Below are positions 57,902 through 64,000 of a stretch of 64,000 bases of DNA, one piece after another. The translations under genes were made by a program, and so were the position numbers. Below the pieces are notes generated by a model that had not been told where the DNA came from, made no database searches, and saw only the letters and a list, made by a program, of their open reading frames with translations. Source of the DNA: Paramacrobiotus metropolitanus (Eukaryota > Tardigrada > Eutardigrada > Parachela > Macrobiotidae); the NCBI RefSeq assembly GCF_019649055.1, contig NW_026570227.1, forward strand, positions 2,170,001 to 2,234,000, written 5' to 3'. The stretch's first letter is position 1, and each line of letters opens with the position of its first letter.

Positions 57902-58781
57902 TCTGGGAGGATTAGACCGTTTCTACAAAAATTTGCCGGAAAATGCTTCAAAAGATGAAGCAAAGCGAGTTTTGGAGGGGGTTGACGCGTATACATTGCA
58001 TAAACCTGTAAGGCGAAAATTTAGAAGGAACCCGGTTATTGTTCTTAACAAAAATTCACAATTACAAGTCGATTTGATGGACATGCAAAAGTTCAAAAAA
58101 TGGAATAAAGGATACACTTATGTGCTTGTAGCCATTGACTGCTTTTCTAAAAAAACAGAATGCGAACTAATCAAGTATAAAGACGGTCCATCTACGGCCG
58201 AGGCATTGGGTAAAATTCTGAACCGCATGGGTCCATTTGACAAACTGCAAGCTGATAAGGGTCGTGAATTTTTTAATAAGCATGTAAAACAGTTACTCCG
58301 CCAGAAAGATATTTTGCTATTTAGTTCGGAAAATGATGATATAAAATGTTCTATGGCAGAACGTGTCATTCGCACTTTACGTGATCGCATCTGGCGTTTA
58401 TTCACAAGTCGAAAATCGCCCTTATATCATGATCAGTTACAAAACATTGTGAACGCATATAACAACACCCCACACTCTTCACATGGCTTATGCCCTTCGG
58501 ACGTTTATGATGAGAATTCCCTTCTCGTATTTAATCGATTGTATGGAAATACGAACCAAAAAAGAAGGAAAGCAATATTTAAGGTGGGCGATTCAGTCAG
58601 AATTGCAAAGAAAAAAAGAGATTTCGAAAAAGGATTCGAAACAAATTTTCAGGAAGAACTATTTAAAATAGCAAAAGTCATACCTCATATGCCAGAAACT
58701 GTCTATCGGCTTTCAGATTCAAAAGGTGAAGAAATATTAGGAAAATTCTATGCAGCCGAACTAACACGGGTTCGAAAATGA
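57864..58781 (+). CDS. Maverick/Polinton retroviral-type (rve) integrase
   Basis: 305 aa, intact. The N-terminus has the Maverick-typical YLNPSALSSLGGLDRFYKNL and YTLHKPVRRKF. The catalytic triad is Asp70 (QVDLMDM), Asp131 (LQADKGREFFN) and Glu166 (SMAERVIRTL), with 34 residues between the last two. After the catalytic core a C-terminal region (KVGDSVRIAKKK; KFYAAELTRV) has the small-barrel/chromodomain-like look of this family. It inserts the linear element into host chromosomes. The stop overlaps the next start (ATGA). Presence of this gene with a packaging ATPase, capsid and Ad-type protease defines a Maverick/Polinton. Confidence 0.95.
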   Translation: MDQHYLNPSALSSLGGLDRFYKNLPENASKDEAKRVLEGVDAYTLHKPVRRKFRRNPVIVLNKNSQLQVDLMDMQKFKKWNKGYTYVLVAIDCFSKKTECELIKYKDGPSTAEALGKILNRMGPFDKLQADKGREFFNKHVKQLLRQKDILLFSSENDDIKCSMAERVIRTLRDRIWRLFTSRKSPLYHDQLQNIVNAYNNTPHSSHGLCPSDVYDENSLLVFNRLYGNTNQKRRKAIFKVGDSVRIAKKKRDFEKGFETNFQEELFKIAKVIPHMPETVYRLSDSKGEEILGKFYAAELTRVRK

Positions 58782-59974
58782 ATAGTCTGCAATATCAGCA
58801 GCCATTTTACGTAACCCTTCCCAGTGATGCATGTACGGATATTTATATGGATAATACGGCCTCTAGTTGGAAAACCAAACTATGCAAAACAATTTCATTA
58901 ACTGGAAAGTGGGAGGTGGCTGTTGTGGAACTATGTTACCCGAATTCCATGTACAACCTTCCCGGAGAACAGACGATGGACTGTTTTCAAGTGTATGATA
59001 TTGTTCCAAATTCGGAAAGTAAAATCGGAATGGAAAAATTTATTTTTGAAAAGAAACGTATAACCTTACACGCAGGAAACTACACTAACGAACAGATCAT
59101 CGAGACAATATCTCAACAAGCACCAAAGCTTTTACTTGCAAAAGGACAAGAATCCAAAAAGAGGAAAGCGTTTTCCATTCAGCTACTTCCCAATAATCAG
59201 AAAGTGCAAATCATAATCGCAGCCAACACAGTTATTTTAGCGATTAATAATGAGTTGCTCAAACGAATATTAGGAATTCACTATCGACAATTGTTTGGCT
59301 ATCCGGATTCTGTGAACACGAGTGACTTACCGCAGAGTGCCGACGGTTTGAAACAATTGGAAGATTTTTTTATAGAAAAGAAAAGGCAACAACAGATTAC
59401 GACAGCGGTAACACCAGCGGCAAAAATCCCAACACCAGCAAAAGAGGCAGTACTGTCGCCTTCACCTGCGGCGCCCATAAATCCAACTGCAACTCCACCT
59501 TTTGTGCCAGCATCCAGTGCGCTGCCAAAAATAACGCAACCGATTTTAAAACCTGTCGAAGGCAGTCAAGCATCAAGTTCAAAGAAAACAGGTCCGTCCC
59601 AATCTTCCAACCCTTCAGAGCCGGCACAAAAAAAATCGAAGCCAGCGCCGATTCTAATAAAGAGTTTTACGTGCACGGCACAGGAAGCTATCAACGCAAA
59701 GATTGGAAATCAATCTTTATATATTTATTGTGATGTCGCAGATTTCACTCTGCTAGGGGACACTTACGCGCAAATTTTAAGAGCAGTGCCTATTAAGGAC
59801 ACCGAGGCATTCAAAATTATAACCGAACGCTTTGAAATGCCTCATTATGTTCCACTTTTACGTCCGATTTTTGACAAAATTGAGGTAACTATAGCTACAG
59901 ATCTCGGTGATAACGCTAAATTTTCGACAGGAAAATCAATGGTTAAACTTCATTTTCGGCCAGCAAGATATTAA
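58778..59974 (+). CDS. Conserved Maverick structural protein (candidate minor capsid/vertex protein)
   Basis: 398 aa, intact. The front ~185 residues (FYVTLPSDACTDIYMDNTAS; LTGKWEVAVVELCYPNSMYN) are beta-rich and match a family found next to the integrase in invertebrate Mavericks/adintoviruses. Residues about 210-295 are a Pro/Ala/Ser/Lys-rich linker. The last ~100 residues form another compact domain that ends in RPIFDKIEVTIATDLG. Such a globular-linker-globular plan fits a penton or fibre-like vertex protein, but this is inferred from position and composition. It starts inside the integrase stop codon and ends 2 bases before the next ATG. Confidence 0.7.
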   Translation: MNSLQYQQPFYVTLPSDACTDIYMDNTASSWKTKLCKTISLTGKWEVAVVELCYPNSMYNLPGEQTMDCFQVYDIVPNSESKIGMEKFIFEKKRITLHAGNYTNEQIIETISQQAPKLLLAKGQESKKRKAFSIQLLPNNQKVQIIIAANTVILAINNELLKRILGIHYRQLFGYPDSVNTSDLPQSADGLKQLEDFFIEKKRQQQITTAVTPAAKIPTPAKEAVLSPSPAAPINPTATPPFVPASSALPKITQPILKPVEGSQASSSKKTGPSQSSNPSEPAQKKSKPAPILIKSFTCTAQEAINAKIGNQSLYIYCDVADFTLLGDTYAQILRAVPIKDTEAFKIITERFEMPHYVPLLRPIFDKIEVTIATDLGDNAKFSTGKSMVKLHFRPARY

Positions 59975-59976
59975 AA

Positions 59977-60402
59977 ATGGGCTATAAAAATTTTGTTCCG
60001 GAAGCAAGCTTGTTTGATGATTTGTTGGGACATACTCAGCTAGGCGGTGGATTTGTACGCTATCGCGGAAGCTACCAGAACGGTGGTGGTTTCGGAAGTT
60101 TTCTTCGGGCCGTATTTTCCAAAGTGGCGCGCTTTGTTGCGCCAGTTGTTAGGGCTGCAGCGCCGCAAGCACAAGCTGCATTAGCTGCAGCGACTCCTCA
60201 TTTAAAAGAAGCGGCGAGCAAGGCAGTACAAGAAGTGGCCAAATCTGTTGGCAGCAAAATTGCACAAGCTCTTACCCCAGCCCAGCAGTCATCTAACGGT
60301 GGCAAAAAAGGAAGAAAATGGGTATTAAAGAAGGCATTCAAACGAAAACGCATTACAAAAATCGGGCGTGTTCCTCCATTTGATCTACCAGACTACATAT
60401 AG
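59977..60402 (+). CDS. pVI/pX-like minor virion protein (amphipathic, basic tail)
   Basis: 141 aa. A Gly-rich N-terminus (LGGGFVRYRGSYQNGGGFG) leads into a long Ala/Val-rich amphipathic helix (about 43-105). A very basic C-terminus with KRKRITKIGRVPPFDLP follows. The layout resembles adenovirus pVI/pX-type cement or core proteins, which are cleaved by the viral protease and can disturb membranes. GGGFGSF and similar Gly-Gly sites would suit such a protease (inference). Intact. It lies immediately before the major capsid gene, the order expected of Mavericks. Confidence 0.65.
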   Translation: MGYKNFVPEASLFDDLLGHTQLGGGFVRYRGSYQNGGGFGSFLRAVFSKVARFVAPVVRAAAPQAQAALAAATPHLKEAASKAVQEVAKSVGSKIAQALTPAQQSSNGGKKGRKWVLKKAFKRKRITKIGRVPPFDLPDYI

Positions 60403-60406
60403 AAAA

Positions 60407-61830
60407 ATGACTTCCATAATTGAAGGATCGGAACCGGCTATTGCCGCTGAATCGCACATCTTTGCAATTCCTCCGTCTTTTGCAGACCGGTTCCGAACGG
60501 AAGAGGAAAGAATAGGACCAACAGCGGCGATTCCGGAAAATATTCCGGCCGGTGGTGACATTAATTTTTACATTGCCCCCTCATCAAATGCCATGGTTTC
60601 CCTGCCAGACTTAAGCATAGAATTAGAAGTAGCATTAAAAAAAAGGAATACAGACAACGGTTGGGACCGAATCCAATTGACGGATACTTGTGCTCCTGTC
60701 AATAATCTGATTCCCTCAATGTTTCAATCAGTTCAGGTTTCAGTGGCTAACCGACTGGTTAGCGACTGTGCAATCTACTACCCTTACCGGGCAATGTTTG
60801 AGTGCCTACTGAGTTATACGAAGGATGCAATGGGAACACAACTGACTTCTAGCGGTTTCTATTTGGATAAAGCTGGAAGTTTTGATGACGCTGCTGGCAA
60901 CACGGGAGAACAAGCTCGTCTAACGCTTTTTACAAAATATGAATATATTCCCCTTAGCGGAAAATTATTTTCCGATATTTTCATGCAAGACAAGCCATTG
61001 ATAACAGGAGTTCCACTCCAGATACGTTTTGTTTTGCATAAACCCTAATTTTATTTACGCGATTGGGCAAATCCGGTTACCAATGAATATAGGCTGTTTA
61101 TACGCAACCCGAGAATTTTCGTACGACGTTATGTTGGTAAGCAAGGGTTGATAGAAGTTATTTATTCCAACTGAAAAAAATTTAACAATTTTCTTTCAAA
61201 AAGTTCAATTATGGCTATTACAGGTGTTCCAGAGTACATGAATGCCATTAGCAAGCGGTTGCTGACAACAACGGCAAAGTATCCAATTGAACGCGTTCTC
61301 ATGCGTCCGATCGAATTGCCGGCTAATATTCAAAGCAGTGTATTCAACAACATTCACATTGGTCAGGTTCCTAAAGTGTTATTTGTAGCTTTCGCCACTG
61401 CGGATGCTTTCAACGGCACAAAAAAAGCCAATCCTTTCAATTTTCAACATTTCAATTTACTCAAATCAGTGTTGAAGTTGATGGACAATCCTTCCCTAAC
61501 CGCCCGTACGAACCGGATTACGCAAACGGAAAGTATTTAGACTGCTACGATGGTCTTTTAGACACTTTAGGAAGGCGCAATAGTCCTTTCGGTGCGCTGC
61601 CGTTTAATCGAGACGAATATGCAAAAGGATTCTGCATTTATGGTTTTGACCTAACTCCTGGAGGAACTGGGCTTGGCCCACTGAGTTTGATTCGTCAAGG
61701 GAATCTGGGTATTCGTGTGGTTTTCAATGAGCCGCTGAGACAGCCGACGATCATGATTACGCTTCTAACGTTTGACGCAGTGATAGAAATTAACAATTTC
61801 CGCCAGTTAATTTGTGACTTTACAAATTAA
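60407..61830 (+). pseudogene. Major capsid protein (double jelly-roll), interrupted
   Basis: Maverick/adintovirus-type major capsid gene. The N-terminal part (60,407-61,045) contains the conserved PVNNLIPSMFQSVQVSV and YPYRAMFECLLSY blocks. The C-terminal parts contain TAKYPIERV and, in another frame, EYAKGFCIYGFDLTPGG and LIRQGNLGIRVVF. Three interruptions are visible. (1) A TAA in frame at 61,046-61,048, with the same frame open and homologous after it. (2) 61,137-61,223, which has GTAAGC...TTACAG ends and looks like a spliceosomal intron. (3) A frame change at about 61,453-61,460, consistent with loss of one base. Without the intron the span is one base short of 446 codons, a normal length. 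The two lesions should abolish full-length capsid from this copy. Confidence 0.88.
61137..61223 (+). other. Candidate 87-bp spliceosomal intron in the capsid gene
   Basis: Donor GTAAGC, pyrimidine-rich stretch TTTCTTTC, acceptor ATTACAG. It contains an in-frame TGA, yet the flanking coding sequences join in frame, and conserved capsid residues on both sides (IFVRRYVG and TAKYPIERV) then have family-typical spacing. The size is close to that of the introns of the neighbouring spliced genes (55-74 bp). Confidence 0.75.
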
Positions 61831-61831
61831 A

Positions 61832-62311
61832 ATGGATAATCTGACAATAACCAAACTTCTATGTGAGAATTCGGAAACAGCAAGAATATTTCGAGGGGTT
61901 TATGCCCGTGACACACTCCCGAAACGAACTGAAGTTTTTCCAGCAGCATATATAGTAAACACTGACTTATCCACCGGTTCTGGTGAACACTGGCTGGCAT
62001 TCTATCAAAGTGAACCGACGTCAATTGAATTTTTCGACTCTTACGGACGCCCTGTAGAGCTGTTTTGTCAGATTAAAGACTGGATAGCTAATTTACATGT
62101 GGTTTATCAAATGGAACGCATACAACAAACATATTCCACAGTCTGCGGTCAATTTTGTATATTTTTTATTCATAAGCGTGCTAGCGGGGAATCATACAAA
62201 GACATTATTCATTATTTCACGAAGAATTTTGCAAACAATGACGCAATGGTTTGTCAATGGATAAACAATCACTTTAACATTAACACATCAATGTATGCAG
62301 AGCTTACGTAG
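61832..62311 (+). CDS. Adenovirus-type (C5/Ulp1-like) cysteine protease
   Basis: 159 aa from the ATG at 61,832; an upstream GTG in frame is unlikely to be used in a eukaryote. Catalytic His53 is in GEHWLAFY, acidic Asp69 in FFDSYG, oxyanion Gln98 in RIQQTY and nucleophile Cys105 in VCGQFC. All four are in the order and spacing of adenain-like maturation proteases, which cleave virion proteins at Gly-Gly-type sites. The frame is intact. It starts 1 base after the capsid stop. A poly(A) signal (AATAAA, 62,338) follows 27 bases after the stop and probably ends the plus-strand block. Confidence 0.92.
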   Translation: MDNLTITKLLCENSETARIFRGVYARDTLPKRTEVFPAAYIVNTDLSTGSGEHWLAFYQSEPTSIEFFDSYGRPVELFCQIKDWIANLHVVYQMERIQQTYSTVCGQFCIFFIHKRASGESYKDIIHYFTKNFANNDAMVCQWINNHFNINTSMYAELT

Positions 62312-62337
62312 AATGAAAAACAAAGAAGAAAAAAAAT

Positions 62338-62343
62338 AATAAA
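62338..62343 (+). terminator. Poly(A) signal after protease
   Basis: AATAAA, 27 bases after the protease stop codon, is the only good signal at the end of the plus-strand block. Confidence 0.55.
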
Positions 62344-62354
62344 GCAGCATCAGC

Positions 62355-62491
62355 AAATTTTTTTGGGTTTTAGATTTCATATTTTTGGTCCCTGAGGTAG
62401 TAAAAACGGTGGCAGCAGTAGCAGTATCATTAGCAGCAGCACAAACAGTATTAAACATGAATTTTTTTGGGTTTTACATTTCATAATTTTT
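62355..62491. repeat. Direct repeat of a TTTTTTTGGGTTTTA tract in the convergent 3' region
   Basis: A ~34-bp segment (AATTTTTTTGGGTTTTA, then ATTTCATA) at 62,355 recurs at 62,459. The sequence between has GCAGCAGTAGCAGTA-type triplets. It separates the converging protease and PC4-like genes. Confidence 0.8.
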
Positions 62492-62555
62492 GTATCACAA
62501 GATGCATGCAGGAAACGATAGTAAGGAAACAAGCAAACAGAAGCACGTTACCGTC

Positions 62556-63647
62556 TCAGGCGCTATTGGTGTTGGAGTCGCCAACGTCTTCGCTTGCACT
62601 GGCTTCATCTTCGGCTTTAATGTCGTTGTTAAGAGGTCCTTTCGGCTTCCCATTGCCTACTTCCGTAAGCTTCAGCTTCTCCACGGCAATTCGCTTGACG
62701 GATTCCCATAACGCTTCCTTGTGCTGTTCCAGAAACTGCTTGGCATTGAAACTCAGAATCTTGTCGAATCCAGTAAGTTGACCCCATGGACGTAGCAACA
62801 GCATCATCCCAATCATCCGCTTACCATTACCGAGCTCGGTAGTGATGTCGTTCATCATCTCGTCAGTTAAATTCAGTGGATTTATACCCCACTCACACGA
62901 ATGACTAGCCTCACGGACGGTCGGCTGTGTAAACAGCGTAAGCATTTCGCCACATCGAGCGCAGTTTTCGTGCAAGCGATCCAACCACATACCATACATG
63001 GCAAACGGCAATCCAGTCAGCAGGGAAGTAAAATCGGCATCCGCCAAAGTTGCAGTTGCAACCGGAGACTTACGTGCTTTCAACAGAGCATCAATATCAC
63101 GAAACATTGTCAGGTCCTGTATGGTCGTGCGAAGTGATTCAAAAGACTTGATGCCGAACGAGACGCCGTTTTTGGTGGCCTGCATGTCCCCATTCCCTCG
63201 CTTACAAAACTGGCGGATGTTTGCCAGTGCCACATTATCATAGCTAGACCATACAAAGTAGACATCATTGCCAAGATGGAAGAGCGTTGACAGATTGCCA
63301 CTAGTCAGCTGTGGGTCGCGAATCAGTGTGGCATTGGCAATGTTGTTGTAGATTAAACCGACAAGCCGCATAAACTGGTCATTAGTCAGAAAAATGTGCT
63401 TCTCACCGACCGACCACTTGGCATCTGGACCTGGGTTGCTGGTGGTAAAATCTCCGATTACAAACTCCAGGGCTTGAGTTTCGCTGTTAATTCGAGAGCA
63501 AACAAACTTATCGTAACCGAATTTCATCGTAGGGAAGCCTTCGTAATAAAACGCAATCTTTCCGCTGGCAAACTTTCGCTTGGCTTCGCCGACTAGATCG
63601 TTCTTGTCGGGAACAAACGAACGCTTAACCGGTGGCAGGCCAGTCAT
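62556..63647 (-). CDS. PC4/p15-like transcription coactivator protein with two repeats (candidate)
   Basis: 363 aa, intact. Residues about 117-182 read like a PC4/p15 single-stranded-DNA-binding fold: LGNDVYFVW (strand), NIRQFCKRGNGD, ATKNGVSFGIKSFESLRTTI (turn, strand, helix). Residues about 29-105 show the same plan more weakly (FVIGDFTTSN ... GEKHIFLTNDQFMRLVGLI). That gives two tandem repeats; PC4 normally works as a dimer. A possible zinc site follows (CARC at 229-232, HSC at 249-251), then helices and an acidic Asp/Glu/Ser tail. PC4 binds melted DNA and contacts TBP/TFIIA, so its presence with a TBP-like gene in one element is striking. The identification is by pattern only. It converges on the virion gene block. 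Confidence 0.5.
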   Translation of the reverse strand: MTGLPPVKRSFVPDKNDLVGEAKRKFASGKIAFYYEGFPTMKFGYDKFVCSRINSETQALEFVIGDFTTSNPGPDAKWSVGEKHIFLTNDQFMRLVGLIYNNIANATLIRDPQLTSGNLSTLFHLGNDVYFVWSSYDNVALANIRQFCKRGNGDMQATKNGVSFGIKSFESLRTTIQDLTMFRDIDALLKARKSPVATATLADADFTSLLTGLPFAMYGMWLDRLHENCARCGEMLTLFTQPTVREASHSCEWGINPLNLTDEMMNDITTELGNGKRMIGMMLLLRPWGQLTGFDKILSFNAKQFLEQHKEALWESVKRIAVEKLKLTEVGNGKPKGPLNNDIKAEDEASASEDVGDSNTNSA

Positions 63648-63765
63648 TGCTGTTGTAAAGACTGCTGCTGCTGTAAAAAAGTAAATCTGAATTCAATCAG
63701 AACCAAGAAAATCAAAATGAAGAGACTGACGAGAGTGCAAAGCCGACGCAGTCGACATAAGTGTT

Positions 63766-63780
63766 GCTGCTATATATCCA
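63766..63780 (-). promoter_or_regulatory. Candidate TATA box for the PC4-like gene
   Basis: On the minus strand GGATATATAGCAGC lies about 120 bases upstream of the ATG at 63,647, leaving room for a ~90-base leader. It is the best TATA-like element near the genes of this block. No experimental support. Confidence 0.35.
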
Positions 63781-64000
63781 CTGTTTTATGTCCATCAACA
63801 ACTCTACCATCGAGTTGCAATAAAATGAAGTGCAGAAAAATATTTCTCTGTTGCACAAAATTCTAGTGCGTAACAAGTATTATAAGCGCGTTGCTGATAT
63901 AATTCGCCCAGTCACGCAAGTTCACGTCGTATTTGTCATCGTTAGGCGTTCCAGAAGGTTAGGCTAATAGCTTATTTCATCAGGAGTAATTAAAAAATAC
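63781..64000. other. No recognised feature; element edge not found
   Basis: No coding sequence and no match to an inverted copy left of 56 kb that would mark a terminal repeat. Confidence 0.4.

Noticed and set aside
61211-61540. Separate gene starting at the ATG at 61,211
   Set aside because: It is the continuation of the capsid gene. That ATG lies inside the candidate intron and the product matches the second half of the capsid.
1-64000. tRNA, rRNA and CRISPR features
   Set aside because: No tRNA B-box with matching cloverleaf, no rRNA-like segment, and the tandem arrays lack the spacer structure of CRISPR; the window is eukaryotic.

Overview
This is nuclear DNA of an invertebrate animal. 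It is AT-rich, intergenic for most of its length, and full of decayed transposons. The coding genes that can be read contain short GT-AG introns of about 55-90 bases. I found no conserved host housekeeping gene, rRNA, tRNA or CRISPR array. The host phylum cannot be fixed from the sequence alone.

Region by region: 1-4.3 kb holds a perfect hairpin, a 15-bp GC-rich minisatellite, two A-rich arrays bracketed by inverted motifs, and a fold-back element. 4.3-10.8 kb is mostly featureless, with a ~51-bp minisatellite at 9.3-9.9 kb and a small inverted-repeat element at 10.6 kb. 10.85-17.3 kb is a GC-richer, heavily decayed Ty3/gypsy-like retroelement with a readable reverse-transcriptase remnant. 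17.8-22.0 kb is one copy of a decayed ~4.3-kb dispersed repeat. A second copy lies at 28.7-35.3 kb, split by two insertions, and partial copies lie near 36.8 and 39.4 kb. A 744-bp DNA transposon with TA target duplication sits at 24.3-25.0 kb. A nested pair of elements with 16-bp iterated, inverted ends lies at 27.2-28.7 kb, and a relative lies at 49.0-49.5 kb. 40.7-42.8 kb carries an uninterrupted 685-aa non-LTR reverse transcriptase/endonuclease reading frame (minus strand). 43.5-48.7 kb is an alternating array of two repeat units.

The most interesting part is 53.2-63.8 kb, a Maverick/Polinton (adintovirus-like) endogenous DNA virus. On the plus strand, 56.0-62.3 kb encodes in tight order: a packaging ATPase, a small hydrophobic-tailed virion-type protein, a conserved basic protein, a retroviral-type integrase, a conserved structural protein, a pVI/pX-like protein, a broken double-jelly-roll major capsid gene, and an adenovirus-type cysteine protease. 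Neighbouring genes overlap by 4 bases or are separated by only a few. The major capsid gene appears to contain a genuine 87-bp spliceosomal intron, plus one in-frame stop and one frameshift.

Two genes beside this block are unusual. On the minus strand at 55.4-56.0 kb is a strongly diverged but complete TATA-box-binding protein (TBP) core, whose start codon overlaps that of the ATPase inside a 67-bp tandem duplication. At 62.6-63.6 kb (minus) is a 363-aa protein whose N-terminal half looks like two PC4/p15 transcription-coactivator domains, followed by a possible Cys/His zinc site and an acidic tail. Together they suggest a virus-borne RNA polymerase II initiation module (TBP plus PC4-like factor). 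Two further spliced genes with Ser/Asp/Glu-rich tails diverge from a pair of related hairpins at 54.5-54.8 kb and may belong to the same element. No DNA polymerase B gene or terminal inverted repeat lies in the window, so the element probably continues past base 64,000 or has lost them.
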